DNA of 47,687 nt from Rhizobium mongolense USDA 1844 (GTDB lineage Bacteria > Pseudomonadota > Alphaproteobacteria > Rhizobiales > Rhizobiaceae), in the NCBI RefSeq assembly GCF_000419765.1, contig NZ_ATTQ01000030.1, forward strand, positions 1 to 47,687. Direction: 5' to 3'. Under the pieces are notes generated by a model that saw only the letters and a list, made by a program, of their open reading frames with translations, had not been told where the DNA came from and ran no database searches. The translations under genes and the position numbers were made by a program. Below, piece after piece: positions 1 to 11,442 of the stretch. How positions within the stretch are numbered: the stretch's first letter is position 1; every line of letters begins with the position of its first letter.

Positions 1-608
1 TGATAAACGTGACCGCCAAAGTCTCTTTCCAGAAGTCCGAATTCCTTCAGACCCCGCAAGCTCCGCCGCCCACGTTTCTCTTTCTTCTCATCTTCAATTG
101 TCAAATAACAGACCAGACATATCCAGTCACAAGGCCAACCGAAACCCGAAAGTCCCAGCCCCAATCAGCAATCCAGCCAATCCGGAAACCCAAGAGCGAA
201 GGACATCGTCGCCAGCAGCGCCGCCGCCCTCGTTCAGTGACGCGGCTTATACGGCTAACCCTCAGACATAGTCAACAGGCCTTTTTGGAAAAAAATGAAA
301 TTTCTCTCATTCCATTGATTTCAAAGCGAAATTCGCCTTGATGGTCCTTATGGTGCCTTCGAAGGCTCTGTTTGTACGCCCGCAGGTGGCCATTCCGGTT
401 GAGCGCCGGTAAAAATTGCCTTCGGCCATGGTTCCGCCCTCACAAGATCACAATCGGGTGGTCTCAGAAGGACGCATGATTCACGCAGGCATGGGCGCCT
501 AGATTGCGCCCTGCGGCGTGATTTGACTTCCATGCCCGAAATATGCACATCTTTCGGCCCAGCAGAGCAGCCCGAGTAAGCCCATGAAAGGACGCGGATA
601 AAACTGCC
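1..608. other. Intergenic stretch, no gene recognised
   Basis: No convincing gene is seen. The open frame from 9 to 341 on the plus strand is rich in Arg, Gln and Pro, has no domain and no good ribosome binding site. The minus-strand frames between 348 and 739 overlap one another and the following peptidase gene. The part up to about 335 contains AT-rich runs; the rest is GC-rich and contains the hairpin listed separately. The region presumably holds the promoter and leader of the peptidase gene at 609. An undetected small RNA cannot be excluded. Confidence 0.5.
482..520 (+). other. Long imperfect hairpin upstream of the M23 peptidase
   Basis: The inner stem GGGCGC (493-498) pairs with GCGCCC (506-511) around a 7-nt loop. 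The outer arms 482-491 and 512-520 continue the pairing with one A.G mismatch and two single-base bulges. No U-run follows, so it does not look like a standard terminator. It lies about 90 nt upstream of the start at 609 and could be a leader structure or part of a small RNA. Only the pairing is seen; any function is inference. Confidence 0.4.
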
Positions 609-2540
609 ATGATGACGGAGAAGATGATGATCCGCTCGTTGGGTAACGAGCCTCCGCTTCTCGCCGATGGCAGGCGCGCACCCGACAAGCGTGAGGTTTC
701 TTTACGCTGGCTTTCGGGCACGTTCCTCACTGGCATCACATCGAGCGTGCTGATGGGTGTCGCGCTCTTTGCGGCCCTTGATGGCCGTCAGCAGCTGGCG
801 ATCCCCGCCGAGGCCTTTGCCAGCATCAATACCCATGAAGATAGCGCCGTTACCCGTGGTGGACGGCTGATCGCCCCCGCGATCGCCGCCAAACCTTCGG
901 ACCGGGCAATCATGGAAGTGTCGACGGTCGTCCATGACGGCGACAAGGAAATCGTCCGCCGCCAGCCCTTCTCGCATGTAAAGATGCGGCTCGCCGCCAA
1001 TCATGTGGCGACCGAGGATTATCCGGATTTCGACGCGCTTGCGATCTTCGCGGCCGATGAGGCGCAGCCCGCACCGGCCGCGCGCACCGGCGCGATTTAT
1101 GGCTCGGATGTTGAATCCGAGGTCAGCCTCAAGACCGTTCCCTTCCCAACCGGAAAGAGCGACTTTCAGGCGGCGCCAGGCATGACTCTGGATGAAGTCG
1201 AGGAGAATGTCCGCTCGAACGGCTCGGCGCTGACTGACGGGGCCACTCAAGTCGCGGCGCTCTACTATGTCGACCCTCAGCGCTTTTCGAACGAGGACAA
1301 CGATGTAGATCTGACATCAGGCCTGTCGGCCCGTGTTCTCGAGCAGAACATGACGGTGTCCGCGCCGGAATCGATCACGCCGCAGACCGAGGAATTTGCC
1401 GACGACATCGTGCCGGCCCGCCAGGACGTCACGATCGTCAAGGCGCTGATGGATTCCGGCTATCCCGAGCCGCAGGCGAAGATGCTCTCTGCCAACCTCG
1501 CGCCGCCACTCGGCAGCGACGAGCTTGCCAAGGGCGACGTCCTGCGTGTCGGCATCATTCAGAAAGGCGAACAGGCCAAACTCATCCGCGCCAGCGTCTA
1601 TCGTGGTACTCGTCATCTCGTCACGATCGCTCTCGATGATAAGAGCCGCTTCGTTGAGGCGAGCGAACCGCCTAGGCTTGACGCGATCGCAACTGCCTTC
1701 GATGACAATTCGCTGTCGGTTCCCGCTGGCCAGAACCTGCCGCGCGTTTATGACGGCATTTATCGCGCCGCTCTTTCCTACGGCATGACCAAGGATATGA
1801 CGGCGCTGATCATCAAGCTGCTCGCGGCAAATGTTGACTTCCAGGCGCAACTGAGGCCGACCGATTTCCTCGAGGCCTTTTTCTCCGTCGCCGATTCGAG
1901 CGGCCGCGCGACGCCGAATTCCGAACTGCTTTACGTCAATGCCCGTTTTGGCGATACCGTGACTCGCTTCTACCGCTTCCAGGATGTGGACGGAAACGTC
2001 GATTACTTCGATCAGGACGGCAAGAGCATCCGTCAGTTCTTGCTGCGCAACCCGGTGCCAAACGGCATTTTCAAGTCCGGTTTCGGCATGCGACGCCACC
2101 CGATCCTGGGTTTTGCCCGCATGCATACGGGAGTCGACTGGGCCGCTCCCCGCGGTACGCCGATCATCGCGACCGGCAACGGCACGGTCGAGAAGGCCGG
2201 CTGGGATTCCGGCGGCTATGGCAATCAGACGATCGTCCGTCATGCCAATGGATACGAGTCCTCCTACAACCACCAGAGCGCCATTGCCAAAGGCATCGTG
2301 CCCGGAGCCAAAGTTCGCCAGGGCCAGGTGATCGGCTGGGTCGGCACCACCGGCGAATCCACCGGACCGCATCTGCACTACGAGATGATCGTCAACGGCA
2401 CCAAGGTCGATCCGCTCCGCATCCGCCTGCCGGGCGGCAAGTCGCTGGCCGGCGAAGCACTGGCTAAATTCCAGGACGAGCGCAAGCGCATCGATACGCT
2501 CCTGAATAACCAGCCGGTCGATCAGGTCGCCAGCAAGTAG
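609..2540 (+). CDS. M23 family metallopeptidase (LytM-type cell wall hydrolase)
   Basis: A 643-residue membrane-anchored protein with a C-terminal peptidase M23 domain, the family of zinc endopeptidases that cut peptidoglycan cross-bridges. Residues 1-35 are likely cytoplasmic and residues about 36-57 form one hydrophobic segment. A long periplasmic linker follows, then the M23 domain from about residue 495. The zinc and catalytic residues are present: H506 and D510 in MHTGVD, and H588/H590 in GPHLHYE. The domain is therefore probably active, unlike the degenerate LytM factors of the EnvC/NlpD type. The start is ambiguous, with ATG codons at 609, 612, 624 and 627; the first is given. It converges on clpB and shares a bidirectional terminator with it. 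The substrate bond is not known. Confidence 0.9.
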   Translation: MMTEKMMIRSLGNEPPLLADGRRAPDKREVSLRWLSGTFLTGITSSVLMGVALFAALDGRQQLAIPAEAFASINTHEDSAVTRGGRLIAPAIAAKPSDRAIMEVSTVVHDGDKEIVRRQPFSHVKMRLAANHVATEDYPDFDALAIFAADEAQPAPAARTGAIYGSDVESEVSLKTVPFPTGKSDFQAAPGMTLDEVEENVRSNGSALTDGATQVAALYYVDPQRFSNEDNDVDLTSGLSARVLEQNMTVSAPESITPQTEEFADDIVPARQDVTIVKALMDSGYPEPQAKMLSANLAPPLGSDELAKGDVLRVGIIQKGEQAKLIRASVYRGTRHLVTIALDDKSRFVEASEPPRLDAIATAFDDNSLSVPAGQNLPRVYDGIYRAALSYGMTKDMTALIIKLLAANVDFQAQLRPTDFLEAFFSVADSSGRATPNSELLYVNARFGDTVTRFYRFQDVDGNVDYFDQDGKSIRQFLLRNPVPNGIFKSGFGMRRHPILGFARMHTGVDWAAPRGTPIIATGNGTVEKAGWDSGGYGNQTIVRHANGYESSYNHQSAIAKGIVPGAKVRQGQVIGWVGTTGESTGPHLHYEMIVNGTKVDPLRIRLPGGKSLAGEALAKFQDERKRIDTLLNNQPVDQVASK

Positions 2541-2549
2541 GCCAAATAA

Positions 2550-2573
2550 AAATGGCGGCCGGAGCCGCCATTT
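2550..2573. terminator. Bidirectional rho-independent terminator between the M23 peptidase and clpB
   Basis: A perfect 10-bp stem, AAATGGCGGC paired with GCCGCCATTT, closes a 4-nt loop (CGGA). It is flanked by an A-rich run on the left (a T-run when read on the minus strand) and T-rich sequence on the right. It lies between the stop codons of two convergent genes, so it can serve both. Confidence 0.85.
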
Positions 2574-2593
2574 GCTTTCCTGGATGCCGGTCT

Positions 2594-5200
<2,607 letters not shown>

Positions 5201-5482
5201 ATTCTACCTCCATGGATCGCCCTGCCCTTATAGGCACAGACCGATGATTGAGATTGAGCTCCCTCAAAAGGCGAGCCGTCGCTTCATCCTTTTTGGACAT
5301 TGAACGAAGCATTCGAGGAGGAATATGGGATGGATTTTCGCCAGTTTAAAGAGCCAGGAACCACGAAACCCGGGCCGAAGAATCCTCCGCGAACGCGCGG
5401 CCCGGCCTGATGGCACGAACGTTCAAGACCTGATTGTAGCGCTGCTGGTATGCGTAGCAGCTTCCTAAACAGCAGAGCCTTG

Positions 5483-6106
5483 ATGACCCTCGAGCAAACG
5501 ATTGCATTTCTGACCTTTTCAGTCGTCGGCGCCATCACGCCCGGCCCGAGCAACGTCATGATCATGGCGACCGGCTCACTCGTGGGTTTGACACGCGGCC
5601 TGCCATGCGTGCTCGGTGCTGCCTTGGGAATGTCGTCGCTGTTCTTCTGTGCGGGCCTCGGCCTTGCGCAGTTGTTTCTGCGTTATCCGCTGACGCTGGC
5701 GATTATGAATCTGATCGGCGCTGCCTTTTTGTTTTGGCTGGCCTGGAAGATCGCGACCGCGGACGTGACGGAGGCGAAAGGCGACACGAAAGCCGTGGGC
5801 TTTCTGCAAGCGGCGGCGTTTCAATGGATGAATCCGAAGGGCTGGCTGGTTGCCGTGAGTGGGATTGCCGCCTACTCCGGCGCATCTCCAGGAAGCGCTT
5901 TCGGCTTGGCAGCAACCTTCGCAGTGCTATTTTTTGTGGCAGCCTTCCCGAGCGGTCTCGCCTGGTTGATGGCTGGCGCATTGATGCAGAAACTGCTTCA
6001 AGACGCGCGCATTGCGCGCGCCTTCAATATCGTGATGGCAATCGTACTCGCCGGCTCTGTCGCGACAATTTTCGTATGGCCGGAGACGGCAGCCTTCATT
6101 CCGTAG
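5483..6106 (+). CDS. LysE family translocator (amino acid exporter)
   Basis: A 207-residue inner-membrane protein of the LysE/RhtB family, which exports amino acids and related small molecules. The family N-terminal signature GAITPGPSNVMIMATG is present, followed by about six hydrophobic segments with the Gly-rich second helix. The frame opens further upstream at 5450, but the ATG at 5483 (protein beginning MTLEQTIAFL) matches the family N-terminus. No strong Shine-Dalgarno is visible. The 3' end overlaps the convergent DUF4167 gene by 11 bp. The substrate cannot be read from sequence. Confidence 0.88.
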   Translation: MTLEQTIAFLTFSVVGAITPGPSNVMIMATGSLVGLTRGLPCVLGAALGMSSLFFCAGLGLAQLFLRYPLTLAIMNLIGAAFLFWLAWKIATADVTEAKGDTKAVGFLQAAAFQWMNPKGWLVAVSGIAAYSGASPGSAFGLAATFAVLFFVAAFPSGLAWLMAGALMQKLLQDARIARAFNIVMAIVLAGSVATIFVWPETAAFIP

Positions 6107-6770
6107 CCGCTTCGACCAGAGCCGGTGCTTCGGCGGAAGCGGCCTCGCCCTCGCCTTCTGCGCGGCGCGGACGGCGCGGGCGGTTGCTGGCGTTACGGCG
6201 GCGGGGCTGGCGTTCGCGCTGCTGGCCGCCTTCTTCCTCCATGGAGACTTCGGCCGGAATGCCTTCGATTTCCGGCTGAGGGCCGGTTCCGTCATTGGTT
6301 TCCTGAGCCGGGGCCGGTAGAGAAGCGGGAGCTTCCGCGTGCTGTTCGCGACGATGCTGCTCGCGCGGCGGCTGAACGACAACGGCATCATCGCTGTCTA
6401 CCGTATCCAGTTCGTCGCCATCGCGCTCGCCCCCTTCGCGGTCGGTATATTCGTTCCGATCGTCGCGCTGGAAACGTTCCTGCATCTGCGTCTGGGCGGC
6501 CGCAATGATGCGGTAATAGTGCTCTGCGTGCTGCAGGTAGTTCTCGGCTATGACGCGGTCACCGGAGCTCTGGGCATCGCGGGCAAGCTGCGAATATTTT
6601 TCAGCAATATGCTGAGCCGTACCGCGGATCTTCACGTCGGGGCCGGAGCTGTCGTAGGTCCGCGTCAGCGGATTGCCACCCTTGCGGTTGAAATTGTTGT
6701 TGTTATTTCCGCCGCCGTTATTGTTACTGCCACGCCCTCGACCGCGCTTGTTCTGCTGTCCTGGCCTCAT
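6096..6770 (-). CDS. DUF4167 domain-containing protein, basic and Asn/Gly-rich
   Basis: A 224-residue protein with three parts. Residues 1-35 are a basic RG/N-rich tail beginning MRPGQQNKRGRGRG and including a run of five Asn. The DUF4167 domain (about 36-105, with AEKYSQLARDAQSSGD and AENYLQHAEHYYRI) has a helical-repeat look. The long C-terminal part is low-complexity, acidic then Arg/Pro-rich. DUF4167 has no assigned function that I know of. The basic disordered ends and the recurring position downstream of prfA-prmC suggest RNA or ribosome association, which is inference. A 340-bp gap separates it from prmC, so it may have its own promoter. Confidence 0.85.
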   Translation of the reverse strand: MRPGQQNKRGRGRGSNNNGGGNNNNNFNRKGGNPLTRTYDSSGPDVKIRGTAQHIAEKYSQLARDAQSSGDRVIAENYLQHAEHYYRIIAAAQTQMQERFQRDDRNEYTDREGGERDGDELDTVDSDDAVVVQPPREQHRREQHAEAPASLPAPAQETNDGTGPQPEIEGIPAEVSMEEEGGQQRERQPRRRNASNRPRRPRRAEGEGEAASAEAPALVEAATE

Positions 6771-7110
6771 AGATCGTTCACCTGAATTCTCTGTTTGTGT
6801 GGAGTTATGGCACCAACCGCCGTGGCCGGTAAACCGGCTCAGGGCCTTCGTGCCGCAAGCATAATGCGCCTTCGCGCCGACCTGCCGCTTGTTCTCAAGT
6901 CATATTGACTGATTCACGCATTGGGTCGTGTTCAACCTTTGAAACTCTCGTTTAAAAGAGTGGACCCCCGAGGCCGACCAAGTACCGAACGAATCGACGT
7001 TCCTTCTTGACTGCCCAACGCGTGAGGGCAACCTATATCGCTTCCCCGGGAAATCCAAGCCTTTTCTTCGCAATAGCAGTAATGTCCTGTTCAATGCTGC
7101 AATTTGTCGC
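6771..7110. other. 340-bp gap between prmC and the DUF4167 gene
   Basis: No gene is supported. The minus-strand frame at 6900-7154 lacks domain similarity and runs into prmC. The stretch is less GC-rich than its neighbours in the middle and contains a short inverted repeat (CTCTCGTTTAAAAGAG). It probably holds the DUF4167 promoter. Confidence 0.4.
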
Positions 7111-7983
7111 TCAAGCGATGGGTGCGAACACAAGCACCCGGTCATTGTGGCCATAATCCTTTGCGGATTCGACGCATTTGAAACCTGCGGCCTCGAAGAC
7201 CGCCGTTACGTGATTCCGCTGGGCGTAGCCGATTTCCAGTCCTATGACGCCGTTTGGCTGCATGAACCTGGCAGCATCCTTGGCTATCGCTTTGTATGCG
7301 TCAAGCCCATCGGGGCCACCATCCAGAGCTGCCGCCGGATCAAATTTCGTCACTTCAGGAGCGAGATTGTCAATGACATTGGAAGCAATATAGGGCGGAT
7401 TTGAGACGATTGCGTGAAACGTACCGCGAATGTTTTGAAACCAACTTGATTGCACAGTCTCAAACCGTTCCTTCAATCCGTTTCTTGCAGCGTTTGTTTC
7501 AGCCGTCCTGAGGGCATCTGCGGATACATCGCTTCCGATACCCGACGCTTCCGGAAATTCGCTCAAAAGCGCAAGGCATATTGCCCCGGTTCCGGTTCCT
7601 AGATCAAGGATATGGAGATGTTCCTCCGTCTTTGCAAGGGTTCTTAAATAAGGAAGCATTGTATCGACGAGAATTTCCGTGTCTGGCCGCGGCTCCAACG
7701 TCTCGGCGGAAAGCGAAAGCGGTAGACCGTAAAATTCCCGCTCGCCGAGAATACGGTGGACCGGCTCATGCGCCAGCCGCCGTTCCACAGCCACCGGGAT
7801 CAGCGCCTCTTTATCGGCAGCGACGGGCTCATTACCGCGTGAGAGCATTTCGGTCGAGGAGAACTTCAGCAATCCGGCAACGAGCAGCCTTGCATCCGTT
7901 GCGGGATCGGCGATACCGGCTTCGGTGAAGCGGCGGCGGACTTCGGCGAGAACTTCAGAAACCGTCGGCCGCGCTCCGGTCAT
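7111..7983 (-). CDS. prmC: Release factor glutamine methyltransferase PrmC
   Basis: A 290-residue cytoplasmic enzyme that N5-methylates the Gln of the GGQ motif in release factors using SAM. An N-terminal helical release-factor-binding domain (about 1-85) precedes a Rossmann methyltransferase domain with motif I ILDLGTGTGAICLAL and the diagnostic NPPY tetrad (VSNPPYIAS) that holds the substrate amide. It overlaps the stop of prfA by 4 bp, so it is translationally coupled to the gene for its own substrate. Confidence 0.96.
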   Translation of the reverse strand: MTGARPTVSEVLAEVRRRFTEAGIADPATDARLLVAGLLKFSSTEMLSRGNEPVAADKEALIPVAVERRLAHEPVHRILGEREFYGLPLSLSAETLEPRPDTEILVDTMLPYLRTLAKTEEHLHILDLGTGTGAICLALLSEFPEASGIGSDVSADALRTAETNAARNGLKERFETVQSSWFQNIRGTFHAIVSNPPYIASNVIDNLAPEVTKFDPAAALDGGPDGLDAYKAIAKDAARFMQPNGVIGLEIGYAQRNHVTAVFEAAGFKCVESAKDYGHNDRVLVFAPIA

Positions 7984-9059
7984 TGCTGCTCGCCAAGTTG
8001 AGCAAGTTGGCTTGCCTGATAATCGGCAAGCAGGGCATCCACCACGTCATTGATCTCGCCTTCCATCATCCGGTCGAGCTTGTAGAGCGTCAGATTGATG
8101 CGGTGATCGGTAATGCGGCCCTGCGGGTAATTGTAGGTGCGTATCCGCTCCGAGCGGTCGCCGGAGCCGACCTGGCTCTTGCGATCGGCGGAACGTTCGC
8201 TATCGGCCCTTTGCCGTTCGGCATCATAGAGCCTCGAACGCAGTACCTGCATCGCCTTGGCGCGGTTCTGGTGCTGTGACTTTTCCGAACTGGTGACGAC
8301 GATGCCCGTCGGCAGATGCGTGATACGCACCGCGGAATCCGTGGTGTTGACGTGCTGGCCGCCCGCGCCGGACGATCGCATCGTATCAATACGAATGTCT
8401 TCTGGCCGGATCTCAATGTCGATTTCTTCGGCTTCCGGCAGCACGGCGACCGTTGCTGCCGACGTATGAATGCGCCCACCCGCTTCCGTTTCGGGCACGC
8501 GCTGCACACGATGCACGCCGGATTCGAACTTCAGCTTGGCGAAGACGCCCTTGCCGGTGATCGTGGCGATAATTTCCTTGTAGCCGCCGGCTTCCCCCTC
8601 GCTTGCGGAAAGGATTTCGACCTTCCAGCCATTTGCCGCGGCGAAACGCTCATACATGCGAAAAAGATCGCCTGCGAAGAGTGCGGCCTCCGAGCCTCCC
8701 GTACCCGCGCGGATTTCAAGGATCGCGCTCTTTTCGTCTGCGGCATCCTTCGGCAGCAGCAGTATTTGGATTTCCTGCTCCAGCGCCTCGATGCGCTCCT
8801 TCACATCCGGCAATTCCTGCTCCGCGAGATCGCGCATCTCACGGTCGACGGACCTGTCTTCAAGCAACGCTTCGAGATCGGAAAGCTCGGCCTCAGCCTT
8901 TTCATAGGCGCGGATCTTGGTGACGACGGGTTGCAGCTCGGAATATTCGGAGGCGAGCTTCACGTAGACGTCCGCCGATGGGCCGGCCGACATCCGCGCT
9001 TCGATTTCGCCGAAGCGGCGTTCCAGCTCGCGCATCTTTTCAACGGGAAGCTTCGCCAC
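7980..9059 (-). CDS. prfA: Peptide chain release factor 1
   Basis: A 359-residue class I release factor for UAA and UAG, the normal RF1 length. The N-terminal coiled-coil domain is followed by the codon-recognition domain and the catalytic GGQ loop (SSGAGGQHVNTTDSAVR), whose Gln is methylated by PrmC encoded next. The start used is GTG at 9059 with a GGAG Shine-Dalgarno 7 nt upstream; an ATG at residue 9 is the alternative. It lies 28 bp downstream of ptsP and overlaps prmC. Confidence 0.97.
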   Translation of the reverse strand: MAKLPVEKMRELERRFGEIEARMSAGPSADVYVKLASEYSELQPVVTKIRAYEKAEAELSDLEALLEDRSVDREMRDLAEQELPDVKERIEALEQEIQILLLPKDAADEKSAILEIRAGTGGSEAALFAGDLFRMYERFAAANGWKVEILSASEGEAGGYKEIIATITGKGVFAKLKFESGVHRVQRVPETEAGGRIHTSAATVAVLPEAEEIDIEIRPEDIRIDTMRSSGAGGQHVNTTDSAVRITHLPTGIVVTSSEKSQHQNRAKAMQVLRSRLYDAERQRADSERSADRKSQVGSGDRSERIRTYNYPQGRITDHRINLTLYKLDRMMEGEINDVVDALLADYQASQLAQLGEQQ

Positions 9060-9087
9060 CCTTCACTCCGATTCTTCTTGTAATTTG

Positions 9088-11355
9088 CTAAAGGGGAATA
9101 TTGTGGCTCTCGGCGAAGTGGGCAAGCACCTCGCGCATCGGGGTCGTCGCGTGGATATCGTCCAACGCCTCGTTCATGACCTTCGCAAGCGCCGCGGCAT
9201 CGAGACCGAGCAGCATTGCCTTTACCGGCCCAATCGAGGCCGGCGACATCGACACCGAGCGGAAGCCGAGACCAAGCAGCGCCATCGCCGAGATCGGCTT
9301 GCCGGCAAGCTCGCCGCACAATGTCACCGGCGTATTGTTGCGCTCACCGGCCAGCACGATGTCGCGCAAGAGCCTGAGGAACGGCTTGCCCAGCGTATCG
9401 AAGCGGTCGGAAACGCGCGCATTGCCGCGATCCACTGCCATAGCGAACTGGAAGAGGTCATTGGAGCCGACCGAGACGAAATCGACAGCCGCCATCAGTT
9501 CGTCGAGCTGCCAGAGGAGCGCTGGCACCTCCAGCATCGCACCGAACTGCAGCTTGCGCGGCAGGCCGTGGCCGAAGCGGGAGAGGTGCTGCACTTCCTT
9601 CTGCAGAAGCTCGCGAACGGCCGCGATCTCGGAAACCTCGGTCACCATCGGCACCATGAGCTTCAGCTCGGCCCCGGCCGCCGCCTTCAGCATGGCGCGA
9701 AGCTGCGTGCGCAAGAGCCCCGGACGGTCGAGCGACAAGCGAATGGCACGCCAGCCGAGTGCCGGATTCTCCTCCTCGTGGCCGCGGAAATAGGGCACAA
9801 CCTTATCGCCGCCGATATCGAGCGTGCGGAAGGTAACGAGGCGGCCTGCCGCCTGCTTCAGGACGTTGCGATAGAAGATTTCCTGCTCGTCGGCCTTCGG
9901 CATCGTGGAAGCGATCATGAACTGCAGCTCGGTGCGGAAGAGGCCGATACCTTCGGCACCCGATTCCGCAAGCTGCGGCAGATCGACCAGCAGCCCGGCA
10001 TTCATCAGCAGCGAAATCCGCTGCCCGTCCCTCGTCAGCGGCTCAACGGAGCGCAGCGCCCGGAACTGCTCCTGCCGGCGCGCGCGGAACCGGACTTTTT
10101 CCTCGTAAGACCTCTGATGCTCCGGCAACGGCCTCAGATGCACATGGCCACCGTCGCCATCGATGATTACGGCATCGCCGTTTTCGGCAAGCGCGACAAC
10201 GCCTGCCGCCTGGCCGATCACCGGAATGCCCATGGCACGAGCGACGATGACGACGTGACTGGTGACGGCACCTTCCTCGAGCACCAAGCCGCGCACATTG
10301 GCGCGTGGGTAGTCGAGCAGTTCGGCGGCACCCATGGCGCGCGCGAGGATGATTGCATCATTCGGGAAACCGTCACCCGACGCGTGGCCGCTGTAGCCAG
10401 TCAGTTGCCGCAAAAGGCGGTTCGCCAAGTCTTCGAAGTCATGCATGCGCTCGCGGAGATAAGGATCCGTCAAACGTATCATGCGCGCTTTGGTGTCGCT
10501 CTGGACTTTTTCGACCGCGGCTTCCGCCGTCAGGCCGTTGCGGATCGCCTCCTCGAGCTTCCGCACCCAGCCCTGGTCATGTGCGAACATGCGGTAGGTT
10601 TCCAAAACCTCGCGATGCTCGCCCTCCATCGACACGTCGCGGCTCGAAAGCAAGTCGTCGATCGAAATCCGAAGCGAACCCATCGCCTCCGCCAGCCTGC
10701 GGATTTCCTTCTCCGAATCTTCGTTGAGAAGATTGGTGACGACGATGCGCGGCTCGTGCAGCACGACATAACCGAGCCCGATGCCTTCGTTATAAGTATC
10801 GCCGTTGATCGTGACGGAGCGCGTCAGGTCAAGTTCGAGGCCCGGCTTCGTGATCTTCTTGAGCTCGCCGGTGGCAATCATCTCGGCGAGCACCATCGCC
10901 GTGGTCTCGAGCGCTTCTAGCTCTTCCTCGCGGTAGGTGCGGCTCGCCTTGTTCTGCACGACGAGAACGCCGAGCGAACGGCCGGTGCGTAGGATCGGCA
11001 CACCGAGGAAGGAATGGTAGATTTCTTCGCCGGTTTCCGGGAGATAACGAAAAGCGGGATGCGACTGTGCATCGGAGAGGTTGAGCGGCTGCGCCGAAGC
11101 GGCGATCGTACCGACGAGGCCCTGCCCCATCTTCAATTGCGATAGGTGGACGGCTTCTTTCTTCAGGCCCTCAGTCGCATAAAGTTCGAGAACGCCGTCA
11201 GAGCGCAGCACGTAGACGGAGCAAACCTCCGCCACCATGTTGCTGGCGATCTGCCGAACGATCCGGTCGAGACGCTCCTGCGGCTCCAGCGGCTCCGCCA
11301 TCAACTCGCGCAGCCGCTTGAGCAGCACGCGCGGACCGCCGGATAGGTCTCTCAT
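9088..11355 (-). CDS. ptsP: PTS enzyme I, nitrogen branch (PtsP, EI-Ntr)
   Basis: A 755-residue phosphoenolpyruvate-protein phosphotransferase, which takes phosphate from PEP and passes it to NPr (PtsO) and then to EIIA-Ntr. The N-terminal GAF domain (about 20-165, with VLRSDGVLELYATEGL) separates it from sugar-type enzyme I. The swivelling phosphohistidine domain contains the active-site His in GAVTSHVVIVARAMGIP, and the C-terminal PEP-binding barrel contains GIGLFRTELQFM and FVSVGSNDLFQF. In the family the GAF domain senses glutamine or 2-oxoglutarate. It sits between lysC and prfA on the same strand, 87 bp after lysC. No sugar permease is nearby, which fits a purely regulatory PTS. Confidence 0.96.
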   Translation of the reverse strand: MRDLSGGPRVLLKRLRELMAEPLEPQERLDRIVRQIASNMVAEVCSVYVLRSDGVLELYATEGLKKEAVHLSQLKMGQGLVGTIAASAQPLNLSDAQSHPAFRYLPETGEEIYHSFLGVPILRTGRSLGVLVVQNKASRTYREEELEALETTAMVLAEMIATGELKKITKPGLELDLTRSVTINGDTYNEGIGLGYVVLHEPRIVVTNLLNEDSEKEIRRLAEAMGSLRISIDDLLSSRDVSMEGEHREVLETYRMFAHDQGWVRKLEEAIRNGLTAEAAVEKVQSDTKARMIRLTDPYLRERMHDFEDLANRLLRQLTGYSGHASGDGFPNDAIILARAMGAAELLDYPRANVRGLVLEEGAVTSHVVIVARAMGIPVIGQAAGVVALAENGDAVIIDGDGGHVHLRPLPEHQRSYEEKVRFRARRQEQFRALRSVEPLTRDGQRISLLMNAGLLVDLPQLAESGAEGIGLFRTELQFMIASTMPKADEQEIFYRNVLKQAAGRLVTFRTLDIGGDKVVPYFRGHEEENPALGWRAIRLSLDRPGLLRTQLRAMLKAAAGAELKLMVPMVTEVSEIAAVRELLQKEVQHLSRFGHGLPRKLQFGAMLEVPALLWQLDELMAAVDFVSVGSNDLFQFAMAVDRGNARVSDRFDTLGKPFLRLLRDIVLAGERNNTPVTLCGELAGKPISAMALLGLGFRSVSMSPASIGPVKAMLLGLDAAALAKVMNEALDDIHATTPMREVLAHFAESHNIPL

Positions 11356-11442
11356 GGCGTCTCAAGCTCCAAAAACAAAAGCAAAGTAACCCGGCAGATG
11401 CCGCGTGACTTCACAACTTAAATGCGGCAGACCTGCTGGGAA

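Noticed and set aside
9..341. 110-codon frame at the left edge
   Set aside because: Low-complexity Arg/Gln/Pro composition, no start signal and no family resemblance.
5201..5482. RpoH (heat-shock) promoter for clpB
   Set aside because: Expected for the gene and a CCTATAAG-like -10 is present, but no CTTG-type -35 at correct spacing could be found.
9085..10920. Open frame of 611 codons on the plus strand opposite ptsP
   Set aside because: His/Arg/Gln-rich antisense shadow of a clearly identified enzyme I gene.
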